Shown: one piece after another, positions 17,762 to 28,735 of the stretch
Numbering within the stretch: position 1 is the first letter of the stretch
How the letters are laid out: every line of letters begins with the position of its first letter
DNA from: DASUAS01 sp963720765
GTDB lineage: Bacteria; Actinomycetota; Acidimicrobiia; IMCC26256; DASPTH01
Assembly (NCBI GenBank): GCA_963720765.1
Contig: CAVRGS010000002.1
Location: 992,001 to 1,056,000 of the forward strand
DNA: 64,000 nucleotides
Direction: 5' to 3'
Position numbers and translations under genes: made by a program
The notes under the pieces: generated by a model
The model's input: only the letters and a program-made list of their open reading frames with translations
Told to the model about the DNA's origin: nothing
Databases searched by the model: none

Positions 17762-18822
17762 TCAGCGGGTCTGCAACGCCTCGATCGACCGCCGCGATGC
17801 CTGCGCCCCACTGGTGGAGCGAGTGCTCGCGCTCGACCCGGGCGCGGAGCGCGGTGCCCAGGTCGGCGAGCTCGTCGTGCCGCGCGTCGGCGACCGCGGT
17901 GATGCACGACGGCGAGCGAGCTCGGCGTCGCCGGTGGCGAACACGAGCGGGAGCGGTTCGTCGGCGAGGAGCGGTGTCAGCGCGGGCGGGACGAGAGCAC
18001 GGCGCGGCCACACGCCATCGCCTCCGAGCACGATGTGATCGGTCCGGTCCGCCGCCGGCGTCGATCACCGCGTGCACGCGTCTGGAGGACGTCGGGCAGC
18101 CAGAGCGGACCGTCGGCGTCGAGCAGCTCCACCGACCGCGTGAGCATGAGGTCGGCGACGAGCGACTCGGCAATCGGCGCGCTCGGATCGCGACGAGGCG
18201 CGGAGCGAGTCGACGATCAGCAGCTGAGCGTCGACCCCTCGTGCACGCGCCTCGGCCAGCGCCCGCAGCGGGACGGCGAGCCCGCCCTGATCGGACCGTG
18301 CGCCCGAGCAGCAGTATCCGCAGCGGCGGGCGTGGCGGGAGCGGCAGCGCCGGCAGCGCGTGGGTGTCGATGCCGGCGCCGATTGCGAGGAAGCGGCCGA
18401 CGCCGGTCTCGTCGACCGGCGCGAGGACCGCATCGACGAAGTCGACCGTGTCGCGTTGGATCTCGTCGGCCGGGGGCCCGTCGCACCACCAGAGCACCGG
18501 CACCGCGTGGCTGCCGGGCGACACGTGCCCGCGCGCCGGACGGTGCGGATGTCGCCGTCGATGATCACGGCGGCGCCCCGCGGCTCGTCGTCGCCAGCGG
18601 CGTCGAGGACCGATTCGAGCGGCGCCGTCGGTGCGCGAACCACCCGGTGCCGATTGGCGAGCGACGCCGGTCCGACTCGGTCAGGAGCGCCGGGACCCGT
18701 GGTCGCGGACCACGACGACGTGGTCGAAGTGATCGGACGAGCTCCCGGAGATGACCGGGTGAGAAGCGGTCCTCGGAGCCGTCGACCCGAGCCGCCGGGG
18801 TGACCAGCACGACCGTGCTCAC
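17762..18822 (-). CDS. GT4-like glycosyltransferase, frameshifted
   Basis: It begins STVVLVTPAARVDGSEDRF, much like the N-terminus of the GT that starts at 2538. It continues with VPVLWWCDGPPADEIQRDT, the hinge LPPRPPLRILLLGRTVRSG and ends with LPLVFATGDAELA, DELADLGTALRARVE and a stop at 17762. The pieces lie in three frames, with breaks near 18700, 18540, 18290 and 17900. The GTG at 18822 overlaps the stop of the GT upstream, so the two are probably co-translated. Donor and acceptor are unknown. Confidence 0.6.
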
Positions 18823-19952
18823 GACGCGGTCATCCATTCGGCGAGCCGGGCGATGCCCCGCTCGTACTCGTTGAGGGGATCGCGGCGCGCGGGCGCGGCG
18901 ACCGGCTTCCCGGCCCATGGCGCGGGCGGTCGCCGGGTCGCGCGAGCACAGTGATGAGCGCGTCGGCGAGCGCGACCGCGTCCTCGGGTGGGACGAGCAT
19001 GCCGGTGCGGCCGGGCTCGACCAGCTCGACGATGCCGCCCACGGCCGACGCGACGACCGGCCGCTCCCGGCCCATCGCCTCGAGGATCACCCGCCCGAGG
19101 CCCTCGGAACGCGACGGCAGCACGAGGCAAGTGCTCGCGTCGAGATGCCGGCGGAGCTCGGTCCGGGACATCGGGCGCGAGCAGCTCGACCGACTGCGCG
19201 AGCACGTCGTTGGCTGATCCGCGCCGACGACCTCGTCGTGGCAGGCTGCCGCCGCCGATCATGGTGAGGCGCGCGTCGGGACAGTCGTTCGGCCACGAGC
19301 GGCCATGCGTCGAGGAGCACGTCGACCGCCTTGTAGCGCTCGAGCACGCCGACGAAGAGGGCGCGCGGCGCGTCGGGCGGCTCGACCGGTGCGACCGCGA
19401 GGAACTCGTCGTAGTCGCTGTACGCGATGAACTGGTCCATGGGGCCGTCGTACCCGGCGTCGCGGACGAGTTCGCCGAGCGTAGTCGCTCACGACGCGCA
19501 CGCGGTCGGCGCGCCGCAGCGTCCATTCGGCGACCCGGTCGGCGAGCGGGGCCGAGCAGCCGACGGCGCGTGCCGCCGTAGAGGCGGGTCGCGGTGCGCC
19601 AGTCGCCGTGCACCTCGATCTGCAGCAGCGGTCGCCGACTGCTCGGCAGCGCGCCGCGGAGCAGCGCGACGCCGAACGCCTCGAACGGGCTCTGGCAGAC
19701 GATCGCCGCCGGTGGGCGGCGCGCCGCTGCGCGCAGCGCGAGCAGCGGACCGGCCGCGTAGAAGAACGCGCTGCCGAGCGGTGCGGGGTGCAGACGGGGG
19801 AGCGCGACCGCTCGCGCACCCGCGGGACGGCGCAGACCGGCCGGTCGGCCGGTGCACACCACGTACGAGCTCACGTGGCGCCCGTTGATCGCGTACTTCT
19901 GCTCGTCGTCGCGGGTCGGCGGCGCGGGCATGTTGGTCTTGCCGAGGAACAC
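18819..19952 (-). CDS. GT4 glycosyltransferase, frameshifted
   Basis: It starts at GTG 19952 with VFLGKTNMPAPPTRDDEQKY, then PPAAIVCQSPFEAFGVALLRG and LQIEVHGDWRTATRLYGG (acceptor domain). After breaks it continues in another frame with PDAPRALFVGVLERYKAVD, CLVLPSRSEGLGRVILEAMG (the E-x7-E donor motif) and LVEPGRTGMLVPPED, and ends ARLAEWMTAS. Breaks are near 19490, 19300, 19170 and 18930. Its stop is embedded in the GTG start of the next gene. A typical GT-B length of about 375 residues results once frames are joined. Confidence 0.68.
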   Translation of the reverse strand: MFLGKTNMPAPPTRDDEQKYAINGRHVSSYVVCTGRPAGLRRPAGARAVALPRLHPAPLGSAFFYAAGPLLALRAAARRPPAAIVCQSPFEAFGVALLRGALPSSRRPLLQIEVHGDWRTATRLYGGTRRRLLGPARRPGRRMDAAARRPRARRERLRSANSSATPGTTAPWTSSSRTATTTSSSRSHRSSRPTRRAPSSSACSSATRRSTCSSTHGRSWPNDCPDARLTMIGGGSLPRRGRRRGSANDVLAQSVELLAPDVPDRAPPASRREHLPRAAVAFRGPRAGDPRGDGPGAAGRRVGRGRHRRAGRARPHRHARPTRGRGRARRRAHHCARATRRPPAPWAGKPVAAPARRDPLNEYERGIARLAEWMTAS

Positions 19953-21090
19953 CGCACGCGGTGGAGGATCGACGAGCTCGTCGAACAGATCCTCGAGCTG
20001 GTCGACGCACCGGTCGAGCGTCCACTGTCGGCCGGTCTGCCCGCGCACCGTCGCCGAGGCGGCGGCGCAACGCGTCGTCGGCCGCGAGCCGGTCGAACGC
20101 CGCCGGCCAGCGCGTCGCGGTTCGTCGTCGACGAGCAGCGCGTCGACGCCGTCGGTGAGCACTTCGCCGAGGCCGTGGCGCGCGGTCGTGACGACCGGCG
20201 TCCCGCACGCGAGTGCCTCGAGCACGACGTGCGGCAGGCCCTCGTAGCCGCTGGCGAGCACGAGCGCATCGGCGTCGGCGATGCGGGTCAACGTCTCGTC
20301 GTGCGCCGAGCGCGCCCGCGAAGTGCACCCGCGCGCTCACGCCCAGCTGATCGGCGAGCGCTCTGCCACGCCGTCTCGCTCGGGGCCGTCGCCGACGACG
20401 TCGAGATGCGCGCCCGTCGCTCTGCGCGACCGCGGTGATGATCCGATCGAGGTGCTTGTGCGCGACGAGTCGTCCGACGAACACCAGCCGGAGGTGGCCG
20501 TCGGTTGCGGGTCGCGTCGTGCGGCGGCGACGTGGCGCGGACGCCGTTCGGGATGACCCGTACGTCGTTGCGGTGCGCCCAGTGTCCCGCTCGCGCCGCG
20601 AGGTGCGGGCTCGGGGAGAGCAGCGCGGTCGCGTTCCGGGCCGACCAGTTGCGGACGCGCGCGCATCCCCCGGAGGGCGAGCGGGCCCCCGCGGTCGTCC
20701 TGGAAGTCGTCGAACGATCCGGCTGGTGAGACCGCGGCGCACGCCTCGCTCCCACGCCGGGTCGCCGACGACCTTCAGCGCCACGGGCCGGCCCGCGAGC
20801 CGGCGCCGGCGACCGCGACCGGGCCGAGGCCGGTGGCGTAGACGACGTCGTAACGGCGAGCCAGTCCGGTGACGACCACGACCAGCGCGCCGGCGGTGCG
20901 GACCGGCCACGGCCACGACCGGGGAATCCGCACGAGCGGGCGCGCGCAGACCGGGTCGGCGCTCGTCGGTCAGGGTGAGCACGGTGACGTGGTGACCACG
21001 TTCGGTCAGCGCGCGCCGGACGTCGTCGGCGTGGGTCGCAGGTCCACCGATGTCGGGCGGGTAGATGCCGGTGACGACCAGGACTCTCAT
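19953..21090 (-). CDS. GT4 glycosyltransferase, frameshifted
   Basis: It starts MRVLVVTGIYPPDIGGPATH with DVRRALTERGHHVTVLTLTD, a textbook GT4 N-terminus. The middle is scrambled by frameshifts, but GHLRLVFVGRLVAHKHLDRIITA and ADALVLASGYEGLPHVVLEALACG (donor motif) and TDGVDALLVDDEP are readable. The exact C-terminus is not resolved because the frame runs without a stop into the next GT start at 19952. ATGs at 21105 and further up are alternative starts. The 210 bases upstream to 21301 hold no supported gene. Confidence 0.65.
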
Positions 21091-21301
21091 ACTCCGGTCC
21101 GTCATGGCGTCCGATCGGCGGTCATGGACCATGCTCATGTCCTGTCGCTGGAGCGACGACTCGAACGGATCGCTGCCACGCTCTCGAGATCGATGCGCAG
21201 CCCCTCGAGATGGGTGCACCGTAGCGGCTGGAGATCTCTGGCTCGTGCGCGATGGTACGGAGAGTGTGCGTCCGGCCGCCGTCCGGGACCCGCTGCTGCC
21301 A

Positions 21302-22336
21302 TCACTCATGGACCGTCCGAGCGACCTCGAGCACGGCGTCGGCCCAGTGCTCGGTCGAGTGTCCTGCCACCACCCGCGCGCGAAGCTCGTGACCGGTGCG
21401 GGCCCGGTCGGTCGGCGCGAACGCCGCCAGCCGCGCGGCAAGGGCCGCGGCGTCGTCGCGTGGGAACCGCAGCGACGGTGGGAGGAAATCGTCGAAGACC
21501 GGGTTCGAGGCGAAAACGGGAAGGCAGGAGGCCGCCGCCTCGAACACGACCTTGTCGGGCGCGCCCGCCCGCATGTTGTTCACGAGCACATCGGCAGCAG
21601 CGAACTCGTTCGCGACCTCGCCGCGCGGTATCGCGTCGCCCAGCGTCACCCGCGTCCCCGACGCCGAGGTTCGTCGACAAGGCGCGTCGAGCTCGACGCG
21701 GTGCGCAGCTTCCTCGGCGGTGAGGGCCGGACCGTGGTGCGTGAGGGTCGCCCGCGGCACCATCGCCACCGCCCGGATCGACCGTGTCGATGCCCTTGGC
21801 TGATGAGTAGCGACCGAGCGACAAGCACCCGCAGCCCGTCGGCGCCGAGCGGACGCTCGATGCACGGGAACTCGTCAACGTCGATGCCGTGTCCGATGGC
21901 CACGACCTTCGCCGAGGTCAGAGGGAACGAGCGGCGATCGACGGACACGACGGCGTCGGCCGCGTGCAAGCGCGGCACGGAGCATCGTGGTCGCCTGCCA
22001 ATGCGTGTACCAGAGCAGCAGTGGGACGCGGCGCGGGCGGCACCACGGTGCCGCGAGCACCGCGTACACGGGCGCCATGTGCGCGAGCACAGCGACGGGT
22101 CGAGGCCGACACGCGGTCGTCAGGGCCGACCCGAACCGAGCGACCCGGGCGGGACGGGACCTGGCACCGAACGTCAGCAGCCGGCAGTTTCCAGGAAGCG
22201 CGTCGGGGTCGCCATCGAGCGCGAGCACGACGACTTCGTCGACACGTGCGGCCAGGGCCTGGATCTTCGCCACCGTCGCACCGAGCGCCGGATGATCGGG
22301 ATCGACGATTTGGGTGATGAAGACGAATTTGGTCAT
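21302..22336 (-). CDS. GT4 glycosyltransferase, frameshifted
   Basis: MTKFVFITQIVDPDHPALGA and GATVAKIQALAARVDEVVVLALD open the acceptor domain, followed by VPLLLWYTHWQATT and RLHAADAVVSVDRRSFPL. The donor half has HGIDVDEFPCIERPLGADG, VANEFAAADVLVNNMRAGAPD with VVFEAAASCLPVFASN, and ends VLEVARTVHE. Breaks occur near 21980 and 21800. It reads like retaining GTs that use a variant donor motif with D-K-V-V-F-E. It is divergent from a truncated GT fragment at 22397 with a 60-bp gap. Confidence 0.7.
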
Positions 22337-22396
22337 GAGGAGCCGTTCGGCGCGTCCGAGGGTAGCGGAGCCCAGCATGCTCCTGCATCGGACCGG

Positions 22397-22580
22397 ATGA
22401 CGGGTCGGTTGCTCTGCGTCGCAAACGCCCGCCTCCCCACGGAGAAGGCGCACGGCGACGCGATCGTCAAGATGTCTGAGTCCTACGTCAATGCCGGAAT
22501 CGAGGTCGAGCTCTGGCACCCATGGCGGCGGCAGGATCCCCGCATCGCGGGGCGGAGCGTCTTTGACTACTGCGGTGTCG
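22397..22580 (+). pseudogene. Truncated N-terminus of a GT4 glycosyltransferase
   Basis: MTGRLLCVANARLPTEKAHG followed by DAIVKMSESYVNAGIEVELW and DPRIAGRSVFDYCGV is a typical start of GT4 enzymes of the ARLPTEKAHG type. After about 60 residues the similarity ends and no donor domain is found in any frame before the next gene at 22817. This looks like a real truncation rather than a single frameshift. The 236 bases from 22581 to 22816 contain nothing I can assign. Confidence 0.5.
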
Positions 22581-22816
22581 CACCAATCTTCTCTTCGGTG
22601 TATCGCGCAGGTCGACGCAGCGGAGAAGTTGTCCCGCTAGTAGCCGCCGTTCTTGTCGTGATCGTCGGACCCAGACATATTGACGACCGCGCCATGCGAC
22701 ACTGGAGCGATTCGTTGCCACTCAGAGTTCGACCACGTGCGTCCACGCAGGCTTGCGGACATGCGTGCCATCATCGGCGAGGATGTGCTCGCCGGTCCTG
22801 AGCCGTGTGCGCGTTC

Positions 22817-24475
22817 TCAGGGGGCGATGACGACCTTGGTGCTCAGCAGACCCTTGGTGTCCTCGAACGTGAGCGTCACCGGCTGGCCCGACGCCACCGG
22901 CACGCTGGCCGACCAGTCCATGCGCCACTGGTAGCCGGTCACGTAGGTCCCGCTGAGCACCGTCCAGTTCATCGTCGCGGCTCCGATGCACCCGATGCCG
23001 TGCGCCAGCGCACCGCGCGCACCGCGAAGTTGTCGGTCGCCGAGCCGGAGATGGCGACGGTCGCGCCGCTGCGGGTGACGCTGCCGACCGTGGCGGACGG
23101 GCGGCTGCGGTGTCGACGGTGCCCGGCGTGGCCGCGGCCTGCATGCCCGGGACGTACGGCGTGTAGTCGAAGGAGCTGCTGATGCCTTGTACGCGTAGTT
23201 CGGCGAACGCGCCGTCCGGTACCCCACTTGCGGAAGGCGGCGAGCTGGGCCGCGACCTCCTCCGGTGAGCGGGCAGCCTCGAACGGCGCTCGGGCCGGCA
23301 TTGATCCAGGCGAACGGACCCCAGTCGATGCGGCTCGAGGCGTAGGCCCAGTTCGAGAGTCGACGGCTGAACATCGCCGACATCCGGTTGAGGTCGTACG
23401 TGAACGCGGTGTCCCACGTCGACTTGAAGAGGTGCGAGGTCTTGTTGTACGTCGTGGTCCATGAACCGGATGGGGCCGTACCCGGGGACGCTGGTCATGC
23501 CGTCCCAGAAGTTGATGTCCACCACGTTCTGGTACGCGTTCGAGACGCCGTTGATCTCCTGCTGCACCAGCTCCGACCAGCCCTCGGGCAGCAGCGGGTG
23601 GATGTCGACGATGTCGATGCCCGGGGTACGCGCCCGACGAGCTGCGGTCATGAGCTGCGCGCCACGCGCCTTCGCCTGGGCCCGCACGGCGGCCTCGGTG
23701 TGCGTGTTCCCGGCGTAGTTCCAGTCCCAGCGTGCCCGGCGGTACCGGACTTGCCGGGGTAGAGCTCCTCGTCGAACGCGACGCCGGCGAAGCCGAGCAG
23801 CTTCGCGGCGCCCGGCCAGGTTCGCCGCCTGTGGCAGCACCGAGTTCGACCACGTGGCGTCGTCGAACCAGTCGCCGAAGGGTGCGGTGCCGTTGAAGTA
23901 GTTGCTCATGCCGACGCCGAGCCAGAGCTTGATGCCACGCGCCGCGGCGCGGCTGCACGATCTTGGTGTCGCGGATCTCGCGCTGCAGGTCGAACGCCGA
24001 GCCGGACAGCGGCGAAGACGGCGTCACCCGTGAACGTCTGACGTGCCGCCGATGCCGTAGAGGTAGTTGGTCGCTGCAGACGAAGCCGCCGACGCCGCGG
24101 CTGCGCCACGTGTCGAGCTGCGCGTCGGTCAAGCCGACGACGTCCCAGCATCTCGTCCAGAAGATGATCCGGCTCGCGGCCGCACCGGCATCCGGAGCCT
24201 GGACGTCGGCGGGTCGCGGAGGCCGCGCTGGTCGGTCGTGCGGCAGTGCGTGGTGCGTCGTCGTTGTCGTGTCGTGGTGGGCGTGTCGGTGGTAGTCGGG
24301 AGCCTTCGTCGTGGTGGTCGGCGGTGACGATGTCGTGGGTGCAGCCGTCGTGGCCGGCGTGGCCGTTGGCGGCGGAGGAGGCGCGCATGCGCCGAGCACC
24401 AGCTGCGGACACGGCCAGACCCGCGATCGCCCACCACGATGCGCCGGGGCCGCGGCGCGGCCGAGGACTGCGCAT
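22817..24475 (-). CDS. Secreted/lipoprotein TIM-barrel-like glycosidase with C-terminal Ig-like domain, frameshifted
   Basis: It starts MRSPRPRRGPGASWWAIAGL with a hydrophobic signal segment; after a frame change VLGACAPPPPP gives a likely lipobox Cys. A long Thr/Pro linker follows. The core reads ASRIIFWTRCWDVVGLTDAQ, GVGMSNYFNGTAPFGDWFDD, GFAGVAFDEELYPG and GIDIVDIHPLLPEGWSELVQ, resembling TIM-barrel glycosidases. The end (NWTVLSGTYVTGYQW, VTLTFEDTKGLLSTKVVIAP) is an Ig/FN3-like beta domain. Breaks are numerous (near 24400, 24060, 23850, 23750, 23440, 23250, 23000). A surface role in glycan processing is inferred. Confidence 0.6.
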
Positions 24476-24527
24476 GCTCTGTGTATCGACATCCGTCGGC
24501 CAGCCTTGACCGGTCAGACGCGCGAGT

Positions 24528-25947
24528 TTCAGGCCGTCGGCTCCGACTGCCTCGTCGGATCGCTCGGCGCGTGCGACCGCGGGCACCGCTGCGAGGATCC
24601 CGAGGAACGTCGCCGCGAGCACGCTCTCGGGTTGCGCGCCGTACAGCGTGTTGTCGTTCCACCACACGAGGATGACGACGAGCAGCACGAGCGCCGCCCG
24701 GGCGGCGACGTAGAGCCGGTGGTTCGAGCGGACGCTCCGCAGGATCGCGGCGATGCCGCGGCCCATCGCGATCAGAACTCGCGACGAGCAGGAGGAATCC
24801 GAGCAAGTCCGGCCTCGGCAAGAACCTGGACGTAGGCGTTGTGAACCTCGGAGTTCCGCCCTCCTTCGGGGATGAAGTCCGGATTGACGCTACCGCCGAA
24901 GCGCTTTTGGAGCGCGGCGATCACCGGAGGCGAACCGATCTCCACCGGTGCGCGTTGCCAACCGATGCCGAACAGCGGGTGTTGCTGGAAGACCTCGAGA
25001 CCGGCGTCGGCAAACACCACGCGGTGCACCGTGGTGCTCTCGCCGAACTCCGAGGACATCGGGAGGTTCCCTGGCCGCAGCGCCATAGCCACGCCGAGGC
25101 CGACGACGAGCATCGAGAGCAACCGAGTCGGAACGACGAGCTCGCGGTTCGGCGCGTCGGCGCGACGTGCGCTCGACGATCTGGACGCCGTAGATGCCGA
25201 GCGCGACGACGGCCGCAGCGGTCGAACCGAGTGAGCGGCTCATCAGAAGGCCCACGATCCCGATCGCGAACATGAACAGCCTGAGTGGCGGTCGGACCGG
25301 TACGGGACCGTGCAGCGCCAGCACGACCACGATCGCGGCGAGCAAGCCCGTGGTGTTCGGATCGTTCGCGCCGATGAGCCGCGCTGCCGACGTGCCCCTG
25401 CGCGAGGGCACTGACGATCGCCAGGAAGATCTCGGTCGTGGTGACGAGAGCGATGCCTCCGAGCACGAACTCGATGTCGCGCACCCGGTAGAGCGCGTAG
25501 GGCACGAGCCAGACCAGCGCGAACGTGGCGACGAGGCGAAGCCAGCCGACGAGCGCGCCCGTGTCGACGGCGCCTCGCACGAGCAGCGGGTAGAGCGAGA
25601 ACCCCAGCGCCGCTAGCCACAGCGCGAGCAGGCGCCGGCCCGGGATCCAACCTCGTTGCCCGTCGCGGGCTCGGAGCACGACGACCCAGCCCGCGAGCGC
25701 GACGAGGAACAGATCGGGAACCCGCAGGTCGATCGAACCAAGTGTGACCGAGTCGTGGGCATAACCGAAGACCACGGCGGCGATCAGACCCAGCGAGGCA
25801 CCACTTCGGCCCCTGGACCACGAGGAACCCGAACACTACGAGCGCAGGTGCGGCGAGCAACGCGACGCCAACCGGCAGCGAGTTGGACGAGGCGACGCCG
25901 ACACCGACGGCGCACGCGACTGCAATGACCGCCAAGCCGAGCAGCAT
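24528..25947 (-). CDS. O-antigen ligase/polymerase-like membrane protein (WzyC superfamily), frameshifted
   Basis: A multi-pass membrane protein of about 470 residues. N-terminal helices read MLLGLAVIAVACAVGVGVA and LVVFGFLV. Central ones include LRLVATFALVWLVPYALYRV, NTTGLLAAIVVVLALHGPV and FMFAIGIVGLLMSRSLGS. The family hallmark HNAYVQVLAEAGL precedes LLGFLLLVA and C-terminal helices ALVLLVVILVWWN and LAATFLGILAAVPAV. WzyC proteins join or polymerise lipid-linked glycans on the outer face of the membrane. Breaks fall near 24810, 25140, 25400 and 25790. The C-terminal stop (24528) depends on one more correction. Confidence 0.7.
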
Positions 25948-26183
25948 TCCGATCGCGCGTCGTGTCCGCCACCCCCGATCCGGCGCGCCACGCGCCGGGC
26001 GGTAGCGTCACCGGTGGCCAGCCGCGAGCGACAGGGACAGGTGCGAAATCGTGACCTCGTCCGCCAAGATTTGGGAGTGTAGGGCCCACCTAGGCGCCCG
26101 TCCTGCTCGTCGACGCGTGCAGGCGGTTTCGCAGTCTCTTATGGTCAGCCTTCCACTACCTCGAACACCGTGAGGATGGTGAG

Positions 26184-27371
26184 ATGGCAATGCGGGTCCT
26201 TCACGTCCAACGGGCCAAAGGGGTGTCAGGATCGGAGCGCCACCTGCTCTCCCTTCTGCCCGCCCTCGGCGCCGTGGGTGTCGAGACCCGTATGTGTGTG
26301 CTCTCGACCGGCGAGGGACAGCGCTTCGTCAGCCAGCTTGAGGGGGCGGGCGTCGACGTAGCCGTGCGCAACGCGGGCGGCGACCTGAACGTGAAGCTGG
26401 TGCCCGAGCTCGTTGCAGACATCCGCGAGTTCCGAGCCGACATCGTGCACACACACCTGTTGCACGCTGACCTCGTTGGTCAGGTCGCGGCGCAAGCTAG
26501 CGCGGGTCCCGGGCATCTCGTCGGTGCACGCGACACCCGACTTCTACCGGCGCGAGCCGTATCGCAGCACCGGCCGCGCCATCGAGCCGCCTCGCGCGGC
26601 GCCGCATCGCGATTTCGGAGCACGTTGCGCGGTTCCTACGTGAGGTCCGGCTCGCGCCTCCCGAGCGCATCCGAGTCGTCCACTACGGCATCGACGCCGA
26701 ACGGTGGGCACGCGACGCGCCACCGAGGTCCGCGGCGAGGGAGGCGTTCGGCGTCGAAGACCCCGACGCTCGTCATCGGCATCGCCGCCCGGTTGATCGA
26801 CGGGAAGGGTCACGCAACCCTCATCGAAGCCGTCGGGCAAGGCGGTCCGAGAGGACGGGATTCCGGCTGTGCTACTCGTGGCCGGGGCAGGCGAGGAACG
26901 TGAGTCGCTCGAGCGTTTGGCGGCGCGCATTGCCCTCCTGGGCGGGTGCGCTTCCTCGGCTTCGTGCCCGATATCGAGACGTTTCTGACCGCGTGCGACA
27001 TCGTGGCGTTCCCCACCGACGGCCACGGGGAGGGTTTCGGTCTCACCGCGCTCGAGGCCATGGCCGCTGCGCGCCCGGTCGTCGCCACTCGGTTCGCGTC
27101 ACTTCCGGAGGTCGTGGAGGACGGCGTCACTGGTGTGCTTGTGCTCCCCAGGTCGGTGGAGTCGCTCCGCGCCGCCCTCGTCGAGTTGGCCCGCAATCCT
27201 GCCAAGCGAGCGGCGATGGGAGAAGCCGGGGGTCGGCGAGCGCGCGAGTCTTTCGCTCTCGAGCGGATGGCGGCGGCGACGCGCGCGATCTATGACGAGG
27301 TCCGGCGTGAAATAGGTCATGTCCGTTCCGGCGCCCGGTACCGCGGCTGTCTCGCCGAACGGGCTCGATAG
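26184..27371 (+). CDS. GT4 glycosyltransferase, frameshifted
   Basis: The N-terminus MRVLHVQRAKGVSGSERHLL with ADIVHTHLLHADLVGQVAAQ is typical for GT4. After breaks near 26505 and 26690 the second domain is readable: TPTLVIGIAARLIDGKGHAT, VRFLGFVPDIETFLTACDIV, GEGFGLTALEAMAAARPVVA (E-x7-E donor motif) and DGVTGVLVLPRSVESLRAAL. The start ATG 26184 is the first of two close ATGs. The 190-base gap before it separates it from the divergent WzyC gene. Joined length of about 390 residues is normal. Confidence 0.72.
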
Positions 27372-27733
27372 CCCTTGGACTGGCGGGGACCTGGAACCGG
27401 AGGTGCGCCGAGCACTTCGGGGCGGGGTGAACACCTCATCGGCTTCCACCGGGAGCGTGACACCAACCCGCACCCGGTCCCTCGCACAGCGACGGCACAG
27501 GAGTCGCGATGCCACCGCCGCGATTGCTTGTACCAAGCTGGCTCGCTGCGCGTTCGCGGTGCGCTCGGACTCGGCGGCTCGCTCGTTCGACTCGGTGCCC
27601 TCGACCGGGTCGCTCGCTCGCAGCAGCACGACACTCACCGAAGTTTCCGGGTAGCGCTGCAGTCTTGAAGCCGAACGCGGGCGGGATGCTAATTTCGTCT
27701 ACTTGCTTCTCCGATGGGATTGAGCGAACGCAG
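27372..27733. other. Interval without a supported gene
   Basis: About 360 bases between the GT4 and the zinc-ribbon methyltransferase. A 112-codon frame (27319-27654, plus strand) exists but is Ser/Thr/Arg-rich with no motif. Minus-strand frames here are equally featureless. I see no hairpin or promoter strong enough to name. Confidence 0.3.
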
Positions 27734-28735
27734 ATGGACGGTTCCTACGTCGAACGGGGTCTTTGCGACGTAGCGACGTTCGTCTGCAAGCTTTGTCTCT
27801 CACGCGAACCCGGCCCGCAATTCGTGTTCGAGCGCGAGAATCGCAAGAGCCACGTTGTCTTCGTCGGCGTCCGTTGCGCTGAGTGCGGGCTGTTCCAGTG
27901 CCTCTACGATTGGCAGGCTGCAAGCACGGCTCAACAAGAGTTCATGGCCGATCTCGAAAGCAGGTCACACTCGCCGTGGGGCTCGGAACCGGAGCTGGTC
28001 GCAGCGAGGAACAAAGCCCGCGAGTTCGCGCGCGATCTAGACAGACGAGTGCCGCTCGAGGGAAAGCGCGTCTTGGACATTGGATGCAGCCGTGGCTTCT
28101 TCCTTCGTGCGTGCCTCGATCTCGGCGCAGCGAGCGCGACCGGTCAAGAGTTCTTCGATGAGGGGCGAATCTCATACGCCGGGCGCGAGCTCGGAATCAG
28201 CGACGTACGCTCGGTCCCGTTCGAGAGGCACGACATCTGGCCCGACGAGGAGTTCGACGTCGTCACATCCTTCGATGTTCTCGAGCACATTCACGATCTA
28301 CGCGGATTCTTCCGTGAGGCCATCCGGATCACAAGGCCTGGCGGACTCCACTATCACGCGACGCCCGGGTCTGAATCGATCTCGAACCGAATCGGGCGTG
28401 GCCTCGTTGGTCATCTCGGTGTGAACCGCTGGCTGCGTGAGGCCGGGACCACGCTCTGCAACCTGTCTCCTGTAGATAACTTCGGTGGTGGCGCGCACGT
28501 TGCACTTCTCGGTGTCGATCAGGTCAGATTGGTCGCGGCTCAGCACGGGATGTCGCTCCTCGACACCCGCTATGTCAACTCGTACACGCACACGAACGCG
28601 CACTATGCGGCGCTCGTGCCTGGACTGAAGACTCTTCCGAAGCCGGCCGGTTCGTTCCTCTTCGGGGGAGTCCGATCGGTCATTCGAAACAAGCTCGTGT
28701 TCCTGGCTCGTCTCGACGAGCGCCGGCCCAGTTGA
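27734..28735 (+). CDS. SAM-dependent methyltransferase with N-terminal zinc ribbon
   Basis: A ~333-residue intact protein. A Cys-rich N-terminus (FVCKLCLSREPG and VRCAECGLFQC, two CxxC knuckles) is followed by the methyltransferase core: RVLDIGCSRGFFLRACLD (motif I), EFDVVTSFDVLEHIHD and ITRPGGLHYHATPGSES. This architecture is common for nucleotide-sugar or lipid-linked-sugar C- and O-methyltransferases in polysaccharide clusters, for example relatives of NovU/TylC3-type enzymes. The start ATG 27734 precedes the zinc ribbon; an upstream in-frame ATG would add about 16 residues. Substrate unknown. Confidence 0.82.
   Translation: MDGSYVERGLCDVATFVCKLCLSREPGPQFVFERENRKSHVVFVGVRCAECGLFQCLYDWQAASTAQQEFMADLESRSHSPWGSEPELVAARNKAREFARDLDRRVPLEGKRVLDIGCSRGFFLRACLDLGAASATGQEFFDEGRISYAGRELGISDVRSVPFERHDIWPDEEFDVVTSFDVLEHIHDLRGFFREAIRITRPGGLHYHATPGSESISNRIGRGLVGHLGVNRWLREAGTTLCNLSPVDNFGGGAHVALLGVDQVRLVAAQHGMSLLDTRYVNSYTHTNAHYAALVPGLKTLPKPAGSFLFGGVRSVIRNKLVFLARLDERRPS

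Noticed and set aside
23906..24766. Separate small membrane protein beginning MGRGIAAILRSV
   Set aside because: Its helices continue directly from HNAYVQVLAEAGL of the WzyC protein after a one-base correction; it is the C-terminus of that gene.
27319..27654. 112-codon plus-strand frame after the GT4
   Set aside because: Ser/Thr/Arg-rich, no motif, no ribosome binding site and competing frames look equally (un)likely.
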